A DNA stretch of 64,000 nucleotides from Plecoglossus altivelis (taxonomy: Eukaryota > Chordata > Actinopteri > Osmeriformes > Plecoglossidae), in the NCBI GenBank assembly GCA_036571765.1, contig BROE01000022.1:9993787-10057786 (forward strand), in the 5' to 3' direction. The position numbers and the translations under genes are program-made. Positions 48,103 through 58,570 of this stretch are shown in pieces. Below the pieces are notes generated by a model that searched no databases, was not told the DNA's origin, and saw only the letters and a program-made list of their open reading frames with translations. Position 1 is the first letter of the stretch. Every line of letters starts with the position of its first letter.

Positions 48103-51100
48103 TATACGGGTGGGACCAAACAGTTTGCGTCAGATCTTTCTCACTTTTTAAGATCTGTAGTGAGGTAGATATGAGATTAGAGCCTTCATAAATTCAAGCG
48201 TTAAGACAAAGTTGACATGCCCTATATGAACTCAAGTTCAGCCTACAACTGTATTCGTGCATGCCCATTCAGAGCCAATGCTTAGTCATTGTTTGTTTAC
48301 ACCATCATCGGTGATGAATGTGTACACTGTCAACAACGTTAAAGGATGTCTCTGGCTGTTAGCCTTTGGTTCGCCGTGGAGCTCCATGTGCACCAGGTCT
48401 GGGAGAGATAGATGGGTGGCGGAGTTTATCTCTGACATCAGTGAATCAAGTTCAGCTTTTTTTCCCATGAGAAGTTGCGTTGTTTATGTTTGAGCATTGA
48501 GGCATTTCCCTTCACCAGAATCTGTCTCTGAAATAATGATTACCCTCAGAGCGGCGACCTTCTGATACACTCCCACTCTGACAGATCTCTCTGCAGTTTG
48601 GAATTAAATGAGAGTTGCTGTGTCGCCGTGGCTGATAAATATTGAAAACATTTCAAATATGCCAAAGCGCTTTTTCGGAGCCATAAATGTAGCCCACACG
48701 GCAAATATGCGAGAAACCCGGTAATCTCCAAGTGTAAACAGTTCTGTAAAGCAAGGTACTCAAGATTAGCTGTGATTTTGTTACAAAGTGACTGAGGTCT
48801 CATCTGAGGTCACCGTCACTTCCCCTTGTGTTGTGGCGCAACATAAATGACCCTGACCATATGAAAGGGATGTTCAGGTGCGATTGAATGCGAGTGAATG
48901 ATGGGCTGGAATGGAAAGTTGCAAATGCAAGCTATTTTATGACCCTGGTACTTTGAATGGAAAGACGGCACCAGAATAGTTAGGTTCGTGTTTGCGTGTG
49001 GTGTAACTATTACAATCTCCTCGAAGGCAGAGCTTATGAATATAACTGCGGTCATTGTTCTCAGTCCTGAGACCTGAGTCATAGTTATACTGGGTGGGAG
49101 ACCAACATGATTGGTAGAGTGACACCGGTCCCTGCGTTGCCTCTCTCTTTCCCTCTTTCTCACTCTCCTTCCCAACGTTTCCTCCTCTCTTTCCTGTGTC
49201 CAACGAGGAGAGCTGTTTACAAAATTGCTCAACTCAGTTAAGGCACAGTGTGACTTTTCTTGAGAACCAAGGCAGGGACAAAGCCATAACAGTTCCCAGC
49301 CACAGCTTGGCTCTGTTCATATGTTCCTGTGAATTCACCTGTCATAGATTTTATGAGAGAACTGCCTGTGTTGACATTCCTGCCCTCAATATTCAGGTGA
49401 GCAGACAAAAATGGAACAGCTAAATGGACTGTTACACCAGCAGATGTAGTTATGGAGAGCTATTTCTTCAGAGGATTTCTCCACAGTGTGTATTCACTAC
49501 GTATTTATTTTCCACTTCATGCTTTACATTTTACACTGAATCTATCAAAACAGTGTGTACACTTTGAATCTACTGTTTCATTCACCCATACAGTTATTCA
49601 CTCGTAATGAGGAACAGTTGGATAACAACCTTTTTATCCTTTGTTTTACTGTATTTACCTTATGATCGTTGGGTGACTGTGAAGTCACTTTTTCAGAGGC
49701 TGCCCTTGTGTAAAGTTGACCAAGCACTTGATCCCATTCATGAGGCTAATATTCCTTGTTCAAATAAAGTCTTCTTGCTCCTCTGATAATCCTTACATTT
49801 CTTCAAACCCTTCACTAGTAGTGAAGAGTGTGCCACAGCACACACTACTAGGGCGTGAGTGTGTCCGGTTACACCTTCAAATCCAACAGTTAAGTCAGAA
49901 CTGTTACACTCACAGCACAACTTCTACACCTCCCAGGGAAATCAGGTTGGGCCAGACTCTGGCCACTCCCCTTTCTCTCAGAGAGGCTTTCCTTCCACCA
50001 ATCGGTCTCCTCCGACTCCGCAGCTCATCTTTGGCCTATCTAAAGAAGTGAGAGGTGAGGTGATGAAGTCAACAGGAGCGAGCGAGCTCCTGCTCCCATA
50101 CAGTGAGGGGACAATAGCCTGCGACAAACAGTGGAGTCATGTATAGTGTCAAACAATAGAAGAACTCGGTGGTGTCCGGTGGATCAGCCCACCTGCTCCA
50201 GGCTGTACATTTCTCTGTGACTTGGCGGTGGCGAGCGTGGAAGCCCCTGGTGTGGGGCCCATTGTGTTTCTCAGGCCTCAGTGGGCCTGCTGAGCACCGC
50301 TGACTGATTGTTTCTGACAGGGCCCTGAATTCCTGGAGCCTTTTAGGAGGGAAAAGGACATGGGGATAAACTCAACACACCACTCAAAAGGCAGTTTGAA
50401 ATCCTACAATTAGTGAGTGACAGGGCGGACTTGGTGGAGTTAAAAATGTTTTAAAGAACACAACTAAACATTTTTAATGCCCAAGAGAATGTTGGTTTGG
50501 AATGAGATGTTGACAAAAGAGCATTGCTGTGCTTGCGGTGAGGTGAGACAATAAATGGTGGGATAGAATAAACCAAGAGAGAGGAGATGATGACTTCTGA
50601 ATGACACCGTCATTACTTACGGTTTGTGTTTTGTCAACAAACATTTTTTTTCTGCCCTGTATACACATAAACAAGTAGACGTACCCCTTCACATTAGCAC
50701 TCAACACAAAGACTGATATACACCTACTACATGAAGACTTCTCTTCCTCTCTTCTTCCATGCATCTCTTACTTGTTTTCACGCGTTTCCTCGATCTCTCA
50801 GGTCAGCGAACAAGCAGGGCTGTTTTGGAAACAGATAAATGGATCCAACTTCTCTCGCTGGATAGGCTGACCAAAATGTTCAAATTCCCCTGCCCAAACA
50901 GTAAGAGCCGTTCTCAGAAGTTGTGACTAGCTGTGATAAAACAGTGGACATGTCCATCAAAGGACTGAAATGACTTCTGGAGCACATCTTTGGACGCAGA
51001 CGCAGATGCAGATGGACATAGAGGACCATAGGACCATACAGGATCAAGATATATACAAGTAACAGAGACACCAGTGAAGAAGAGATTAAGAGAGACATAG

Positions 51101-52140
51101 AGGAGCGATGATAAGGGGAACTTTATGAAGCCAGACATAGAGGCAAAGGGAAGTTAGACAAGTGAGAAATAAACAAAAAAGACATTGCGATAGGAATTCC
51201 ATTTCTTTTCATTATCACTTAAGGTTGTTGTCAGCATTGTTGAAGAACATGGTGTAATGCCTGTTTTGATACGGTACTCAGCAATCCACAGCACACAGAA
51301 TCCATGTCTCACAGACAAACTGCCTCTGGAATAAAGACCTAGTTTGTTGTCTTGTAGCTATGTGTGGGAGTTCAGTGTGCCAAGAGAAAATATGTTGTTT
51401 TCCTTTCCAGTGAGAAAGAGACAGGGGAAATGAAAGGAAAAAAGAAAAGCATATGAGGGAGAGGGAAGGAGAGGGAACCAAAAGAGAGAAGCCAGGAAGT
51501 GAAAAAGATAATGAGGTCAGCCCTACTGAGCCAATCAGGGAGGCTGTTACTAAGGTGAGGACGTACCGCCTGAAATGAGCCGGTGTGTCTTTGTAAAGAA
51601 GCACACAAACTGGTATTATGACCTCAATCAATCGCATGGACAATGTTTATCATGTGTCCTCAATCTTGGTGCTCTATGCATGACATGAAATAGCTGGTAA
51701 ACATCTCGAGATGTTCATCTCGTTTGTGCTGGATGCGTAGAGCAGGAGGGGAAAGTGAGCGAGCTGAAAGATAGGCAGGCTCCAGGACGATGCAGCCTGA
51801 CAGAAACCAACCAGCAGGTCCTGACAGAGGTCAGCCTGCAGGTACAGCAGCCCAAATCCCAGACGAACGAACAGAAAGGAAGGTTGAGAGAACTTCATCC
51901 CCAAACCCAAATGGACACTCCTGGAAAGACAATAACAAAGGATCACCAAATCTATAATATATCATCTTGGACCAAGGTTTGAATAAAACATTCAGCGGAG
52001 AATGTCTTTTTATAAGAATATATCAACTCAAATATAAACTATGTCTATTTACTATGTGTATCTGTGTATTACGACGTTGGTTGATGGCTTCTATGAGTGT
52101 AAGATGAAACAATAGATGTGTATCGTAGTTTAAGGTATCT
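48103..52140. other. Upstream flank of stx19 and intergenic sequence
   Basis: No ARL13B exon was recognised here, although mammalian STX19 lies within an ARL13B intron. The stretch is mostly unique sequence with few simple repeats. Open frames (for example 48286-48468 on the minus strand and 51755-51982 on the plus strand) are short and carry no known motif. A non-coding 5' exon and promoter of stx19 may be present but cannot be pinpointed. Confidence 0.5.
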
Positions 52141-52324
52141 ATATAGATAGATATATAGGCACTTTTTATCTATATATAGAAATATATATAGAGATTATGC
52201 TAAAGTTATATATCTATCTATGTGGATATATCTACATATAGATATTTCTATATAGATCTGTATATCTATATAGATAGATATGTAGATAGATAGATAGATA
52301 GATGATAGATAGATAGATAGATAG
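52141..52324. repeat. GATA/TATA-rich microsatellite region
   Basis: About 180 bp of (GATA)n and TATATAGA variants, partly self-complementary, that merges with the tandem duplication at 52261. Confidence 0.93.
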
Positions 52325-52476
52325 TTATTTTCATATATTTCAGCTTTATTAGGATAGAGATAGTGAAAAGCAACAGGAAATATGAAGAAAGACAGAAGGA
52401 AGGCCATGCTGAGCCACTGGGTCGCCCCTTGTTTTCAAAATCAAACAGGTCAAATATATCTATATAGATAGATATG

Positions 52477-52521
<45 letters not shown>

Positions 52522-52650
52522 TATTTTCATATATTTCAGCTTTATTAGGATAGAGATAGTGAAAAGCAACAGGAAATATGAAGAAAGACAGAAGGAAGGC
52601 CATGCTGAGCCACTGGGTCGCCCCTTGTTTTCAAAATCAAACAGGTCAAA
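52261..52650. repeat. 194-bp tandem duplication
   Basis: Copy 1 (52261-52454) and copy 2 (52455-52650) are almost identical. Each starts tatatctatatagatagat, runs through a GATA tract, then a unique segment (ttattttcatatatttcagc to caaacaggtcaaa). Differences are confined to GATA length and a few bases at the GATA edge, so the event is recent or is an assembly artefact. Confidence 0.95.
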
Positions 52651-53743
52651 GAACAGTTCTGTCCAGAGACCTTAAGGCTTGGAGCACATCGCCATCTAGT
52701 GTCAAAGTTCTATTCTGCAATCGGGCTGTCCTGTTCAAGTGCAAACATCCGAGTTGACATCCGATTCCACTCTGAGTCTTAGAAACCGGTAAAACACCTA
52801 CAGAAAGCAACGTGCCCTCTGTGCAACTCAACCAGCTTGTTTATCTGTTAGGAGTGAACAAGCTGATAGGGACTACAGGTATTTGGACAGTACGTCCAAA
52901 TGGCCAAAACAGAAAGAAATATTTACATGCGACCCCTCCATACCTATTACCCCCACCCCAAAAAGCCATCAATATTCACAGTCAGTACAGCCTCCTGTCC
53001 CAGATCCCAGTAGTTGTTTGGCATACGCAGAACCGAACTGCGGAGGACGTCTATGTAGATCTGATGCCATCCAGAAGGGGAAAGAAATAGTATTGTACCG
53101 AGGGTTGAGCTGTGTGTCCACCTATAAGGAGAGCAAACACTTTCGCACAGTCAACTCGCACGCGCACACATATGCACGCAGACACACCAGCAGGCGCACG
53201 CAGACACACCACACTGGTGCTTGGATCTGTCCGCCTGTGATAAAGCTCTCTAGCTGTTTGCCCCATCACAGCTCAGGGATTTAAGAGAATGAATAAGCAA
53301 ACACCTGGAGAAAGGTACATTCTGTGAACAAACAGGGCCGAGTTGCCTCCATGCTAATCTTCCGACGCACAATCTGGCGCATCAGGTACAAACAGGGTCA
53401 TCTGAACAGTCCAAAAAGTGCCTGTGTGCGCCTATGCTTTCCTGTGTGTCCCTCTCTGAGTGTACAAGTTTGGAAAAAAAATACTGTTTCCACCATCATA
53501 TCCATCCACTAGCATTCATATATTTCATAAAACACATCCTGTCTGCCCTGCTACATCCTTTAAAAAACATTTAGAGGTCTGACACTGCCTCCATGGCCAA
53601 GTTCCACGGCATGCTGTGCCGTAATTGTCATTGTCGAGCAAAAGTGGCGTCGTCCCTCAGATCTATAATCCGGGAATAACTCTAGCTATGACAGGCGGGG
53701 TGGGTGGGCTGGCTGTCTCCCCAGCGTCCTTCACTCTCTCCAG
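52651..53743. other. Intergenic sequence, no gene recognised
   Basis: Unique sequence without strong repeats. The minus strand at 52685-52700 reads ACACTAGATGGCG, one base from a CTCF core. No exon recognised. Confidence 0.45.
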
Positions 53744-53893
53744 GCCTAAACGCGGCCGTCAGAGTCCCTAATCGAGATGGACGAGAGCTCGGTCAGATCG
53801 AAGCGCCGGCAGATGACAAGGTGGCAGCAGATTGGCTCCCTCGCCCTTGTCCTGCTCTCCACAGAGCTGCACGATGGATCTCCTCACTGGAAG
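53744..53893 (+). CDS. Candidate 5' coding exon of an unidentified secreted or membrane protein
   Basis: A pyrimidine-rich acceptor (cactctctccag) ends at 53743 and a gtacgg donor begins at 53894. Between them is an in-frame TAA (53747-53749), then an ATG at 53777 in strong Kozak context (gag before, G after), then 39 codons: a basic start (SKRRQMTRWQQ), a hydrophobic stretch GSLALVLLST, and LHDGSPHWK at the exon end. That layout fits a signal peptide exon. I do not recognise the protein. Against it, the exon is also open in a second frame, the hydrophobic core is short, and the segment is GC-rich with a minisatellite 30 bp downstream. No following exon was confirmed. Confidence 0.25.
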
Positions 53894-53919
53894 GTACGGA
53901 GGCGGACAGAGACACGGAC

Positions 53920-54061
53920 GGACAGACAGGCAGGCAGGCAGGAGATGGATGGATGGAATGGCAGGAAATGGAAGAAAGGCAGGGTGACAGGTAGGCAGGT
54001 TGGTGGGCGCCTGGGTAGGCAGGTGGGTGGGTGGGTGCCTGGGTAGGCAGGTGGGTGGGGT
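53920..54061. repeat. GGCA/GGAT and GGTAGGCAGGTG minisatellite
   Basis: Short ggcaggca and ggatggat runs are followed by three copies of a roughly 28-bp unit containing gggtaggcaggtgggtgg and ggtgcct. Confidence 0.88.
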
Positions 54062-55067
54062 GACCCACTCTCCTACATGGGTAACCTTCTGGGTGTGATT
54101 AGTCTTTCCCCTCTACTCTCCCTCACCTATTGGAAATCATGGACCATTAAGTGGAAAAGGCCAATGCGGCAACAAGAGAGAATGATAAACAAGAAGGAAA
54201 TACATTGCGTTCGAGTCTTAAAATGCTATTGGATGAGGTTAACTTGTAAGATGTGGCCAGTAGCGATTGAGGCTCACAGTGGTGAACACTCAGTAAGTTA
54301 TTCTCCAGAGATGTTTCTATCGGACAATGTACCATCTCCGATGGAAACTCATTGTCTTTTGTGTTTTACGCCCGAACTCATTGCCAAACCATGCAGTCTA
54401 CTTTCCTGAAAAAACTTGATGTCCGGCAAGCTTGTAACACTGCACATTACAGTAGTTGTGGCAGTCGAAATGGCTCCGCTCAATAGAAATACCTCTGATC
54501 CCTGTACATGGAGGAAGTGTATGTTGGATGGAGTGAGTGTTTGCTGTCTCCAGGTGGCCGGTATCAGCAGGTCAGCGATCTTCCTTCACAGCAGGAACTT
54601 AAACACAGTATTTCTAACCTTCTTCTGTGATGGAGGTCAGCTAGCGATGCTAGAGGGGTCTGTTTGAACACAATGTTAACCTTCTCTGGTCTACGGCTGA
54701 CCTGCATGTTGTTAGCTCGAAAGTGTTAATTGACGTTGTGCACATGTTATGATTGTGATTTCATCTAAAGTAGGAAAAAAAACGTACACCGAAGGTGTTG
54801 CAGTAGGGTGTTGTGTACGTAGAATACATGTTTGTACATGTTTATACTGTGTGTGTTGGTGGCTGGTGCTGAGTACGATACCTGTTAATGTAGTGTAAAG
54901 GGTAGGTGTTTATCTGTTTGGAAATGTATAGGTTGCCAAGAGTTAATCCTCCAGGCATCAAAAGCCTGTTGTTTATTTCCAATAGCCTGTGAGATATAAG
55001 GTTGATGGGCAGGTGGATGCTGTTTCCCTTGGGAACCGATCTCCGGCTCCCTACCAATGCCATCATC

Positions 55068-55069
<2 letters not shown>

Positions 55070-55099
<30 letters not shown>
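55070..55099. repeat. (GA)n microsatellite
   Basis: Pure GA run of about 30 bp. Confidence 0.95.
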
Positions 55100-55100
<1 letters not shown>

Positions 55101-56814
55101 CAAGAACAAAGACAAAACACCTCAAATCCAGCTGCGCTGATACAGTCTAGCTATTCTGTAGGCTACTTCAGTCTCTTTGTTTTTCTCGCTCTCTCCCCCA
55201 TCTTCCACTCCTTCGACTGTAGCTCGCACTCTCCCTCACCCTCTTTCTCTCTCTCTCTCTGCTCTCTCTGTGTGGGGGTGTCAGATGGAAGCATTATACA
55301 ACAAGGAATCACTCTGAGATTGAAGCGTCTCCCTTTGGCTCCTATTATTTTCATCTCTCCACGTCTGAGTGTGAGCTTGTCTTGGTTGACGCCCTTCGTT
55401 TCATTCCCCAAGGTCTCTCCTTTCCTCTCCTATCACTTCCGTGGGTCATAAATTGTGGGATAAAGCCTTGTTTCCAGTCCGTTAGATGCGCTATTCTGCA
55501 GCGGGGCTTCAGATGCAGTCGCACACCTCTGCAGTCAGCTAGGTGGAAAAGTGAGCTTGGCCAGGTTTGGATGGCTGTGTGTGCACGCGTGCGGGGGCAG
55601 CTCTGCGTGTCCCCATCTTTGAGTCGTACATGCATCATTCAGAGACCCACAAGGTCACACGGTGGCATTACCATTTAGTGAGGAGCAACGCTTGGTCAGG
55701 AAACCACAGATTAATAAATGACACCTTCAAAAGACAATATATATCTTTCCTGACTATTTATCCCCTAATGACCCAATGTCCTGAGAACAGAGCCCATTCG
55801 TATTGTATAGAGGATCCGGAGAGGACAGTATCCTGTGAAGGTATTCATTTTAATCCAAGCCTATTTGATGGATGTCAGAGAGTGTTGCTACCTTATATCT
55901 ACTACCAGTGATTGCAAAACACTGTTCGCGTATTGTGAAAGTAAAACTATTGTCTGCTTTGCACAAATGTGTTTATCGTAAGTGTCGACACATTTTGTAT
56001 ACCATGCTGTGCGTTTCGCTACCTAGGGTCAGTGAGCAAGCTGTGGAAATACCATGAGACATGTGTTAACACACACGCCTAAACATGCTTGCATGCACAC
56101 AGACACGCACGCGCACGCGCGCGCCGTCCTTGCTTTGACCTCTATGCGTCTGCATGAGAAGGTGCCTGTTTCAACAGCAGCCCTCGCAGTTCTCTGATGA
56201 CCAGTTACCGCCTCACTGACTTTGCATGTGTACAGTCCACGACCAGGGAACACAAACTCCCCTTGACTGCCACTGCCAAACCATTTAAACTCAAATAAAT
56301 CTGCTGCCGAAATCCCAACACTGAACATTGTTTAGTTTGTGGTTGGCGAGCTAGGCAATTGACAATTTCTGACAGTTAAATGGAGTAAAGATCCCTCGTG
56401 TCTCCGCAATAGAATGCCTACGCTTAATTTGAATACTCTATTCTACTTCACAGCCCGAACGCAGAGACACAGCTACTTACTGAAGACGAAATCAATTCCA
56501 CATCACATCGCTTTCTTTTCTCTCTCTCTTCCTCTCTCCATCTTCTAATTACCTAAAACAGAGACATAATTTAGCGAAAGACTAAGTGAGCGACATATCT
56601 CTTTCTGTCTCTCTCCTCATCAGTTTGCTACTTGAGGGTATTATTTTGTTCCAACCCTCGGCTGTTAGACCAGCTGACGCTTCACTCAGATTCTCCAGAA
56701 TTAGCATCTCACCTGGCTCATTTCAATAGCCCCCCAATGGACACTCACCACTGATCTGTTAGCGACTTTGTTGTTTCATTAGATGGATTGTGCTAGACGT
56801 ACTACATATACATA

Positions 56815-56815
<1 letters not shown>

Positions 56816-56849
<34 letters not shown>
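56816..56849. repeat. (CT)n microsatellite
   Basis: Pure CT run of about 34 bp. Confidence 0.95.
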
Positions 56850-56851
<2 letters not shown>

Positions 56852-57339
56852 GCAGACACAGACACAGTTGCACAAACACATGCATAATTCAAGAAACTGC
56901 GAAAACCCAAGGTTTTTACTTCACAGCCAGTTTATGTACATTTCACTCCTCATCAAAAAACGTTCTCGAGGCGCCATTTCTTGAACACGCACCTTCAAAC
57001 ACAGCATTCTATACATAGAATCAGCCACTAACATTAAACAGCGCCCCACGCAAACACAAACATGGCTTTCTTCTCCGTATGAGTTTCTCTGCAGGCATCT
57101 AAACTGAAAGGTTTCGAAAAACCTTGGCAGATCGAGACAGATTAGGTTGCTCAGAAAAGCGGGGCCGGGCCTTCTCCAGCTTGTGTAACAAAGCTATCAT
57201 CAGCTGCCTCTGGCCTCCTGCTCCATTCTTCTCACCTCATCTACAACTGGATTCTTGTCAGTTTATGTCTACCAGCAACCGTTCTCCGAACCCGTCTGCC
57301 TCTCATCGTCCTGGCTTGTTGTTTTACTGAAAGTCGACC

Positions 57340-58570
57340 GACAAAACGCAAGGTTACGGAACGTAACCTCAGATCTTTTCTAACGTGAGCGAGGCAGCAA
57401 ACTACGGAGGGTGCCCGTGGGCGTCTCGGGTCAAGGAAGCTCCAACGTCACCTCGTCTGTCATGGACAGCCAGGTCATGTCGGTGACCCGGTGCTCCCAA
57501 TCCTGATCTAGGCTCTGCGCACCGTGACGAAAATCTGAGAATCGACGAACGCAATTGTTGTTAATTGTCTTTGTACGAGTGTCTGTCGAGTGAATCTTTC
57601 TGCAGAAAGACGTACAAGGACAGTACAGTACTAGCAGCGTGCAAAGCTCAGATGAAGAACTCTCTCGAAGACCTTCCCTTTGCAGCGAGCTCCACAACCA
57701 GCCGGGTTGCAACAGACTTTTATCATCAGCAGACTGAGTTACAGCAGGGGTACAGGACGCACGGTTCTAGCTTTTTCAGCAGTTAACTAGACACGCTCAC
57801 AGTACAAAAGCTTCCAGCTTTCCCTAGAAAAGAACGATTGCATCGTGAACGTAATGATGTCATGGGTTTCACTGCAACACCCATGCTATGTTGTACGCTA
57901 TTACAAGACCAGTTTTATCCAATGGAGAGCCAATGACAAAGGAGAGGTTGCCCCTTATAGGAATTAGCCTGTGAGACAAAGGGCTGGTCATACCTAACAA
58001 CCTTACTCCTGTTCAGGTAAACACCTACTGTGTGTGCTGGATATAAAATATGGAGCCGTTGTTTCTCGGGAGAAGAGATGGGCCAGAGGGTAAAACAGCA
58101 GTAACTCTAGAACAGTCTCGGCGTCCATGGCTTTAGGCACCAAGGCAGGGCTGGGCCTTCAGCACACCTTTCAGACCCCTGGGGCAAACTGCAGTCAGCA
58201 GGACTGAATGGACGCAATCATTTTCAGCTGAGGACAGAGGCAGGAGGAGGGCTACTTTCAACGAGAGAATTCCCATGTCAACAGTGTCCACCGCTTCTGA
58301 AGGCTGTTGAGAAAGAGCTTCGAGTACAAGAGATAAATCCCATGAAGGGATATGAGACTTAACAAGTATTGCTTGAAGTATTGCCAAAGCCGACTGTGCA
58401 TGACAGGCTGAAATAGCGGGAAATAAACCTTAATGGTTGAAAAATCCTTGCCCAAGCCAACCATCCCTTGTAAGAAGCATAACACCTTGGACAGAAAGTG
58501 TTGATGGGGAATAACAATGCTCTGATCGCACCAAGACTTAAAACCCCACCAGCAGATCACGTCCAAACGG
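57340..58570 (-). mobile_element. Degenerate DIRS/Ngaro-like tyrosine-recombinase retroelement fragment
   Basis: This is the 3' part of a tyrosine-recombinase (YR) element on the minus strand. It combines the decayed recombinase gene (about 57850-58570) with a CpG-bearing downstream segment ending near a small hairpin, GGTTACG-gaa-CGTAACC (57352-57368), of a kind I associate with the non-coding ends of such fish repeats. Reverse transcriptase and RNase H would be expected at higher coordinates (58570-59270), but I could not recognise them there, so the element is truncated or interrupted. The outer limits are uncertain. Confidence 0.6.
57850..58570 (-). pseudogene. Tyrosine recombinase pseudogene (frameshifted)
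   Basis: In the minus-strand reading, the core-binding part appears as GFKSWCDQ, then VLCFLQGM, then FSTIKVY. It then shifts frame to FPAISACHAQ, HIPSWDLSLVLEALS, LSLKVALLLPLSSAE and CPRGLKGVLKAQPCL. After a stop at about 58133 the similarity continues as MDAETVLELLLFYP, then in another frame LYPAHTVGVYLNRS, then RYDQPFVSQANSYKGQP. These blocks follow, in order, the pattern I know from fish DIRS-type recombinases (STIKVY..AISACH, P.WDL..VL.AL, L..K.ALLLAL.SAKR, FAPG..KV.LKP). At least two frameshifts and several stops show it is dead. The catalytic Arg of the SAKR motif reads SAEN here, so a key residue is lost. The C-terminal R..H..Y part was not found. Confidence 0.7.

Larger units (their letters stand above)
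54062..57350. other. Intergenic sequence, no gene recognised
   Basis: Contains a GA repeat (55070-55099), a CT-rich stretch (about 55180-55270) and a CT repeat (56816-56849). Open frames (for example 56029-56328 minus) show no family signature. Confidence 0.5.

Noticed and set aside
55382..55911. Overlapping + strand frames of 98-114 codons
   Set aside because: No family signature, no good splice context, and the overlapping frames show no consistent coding bias.
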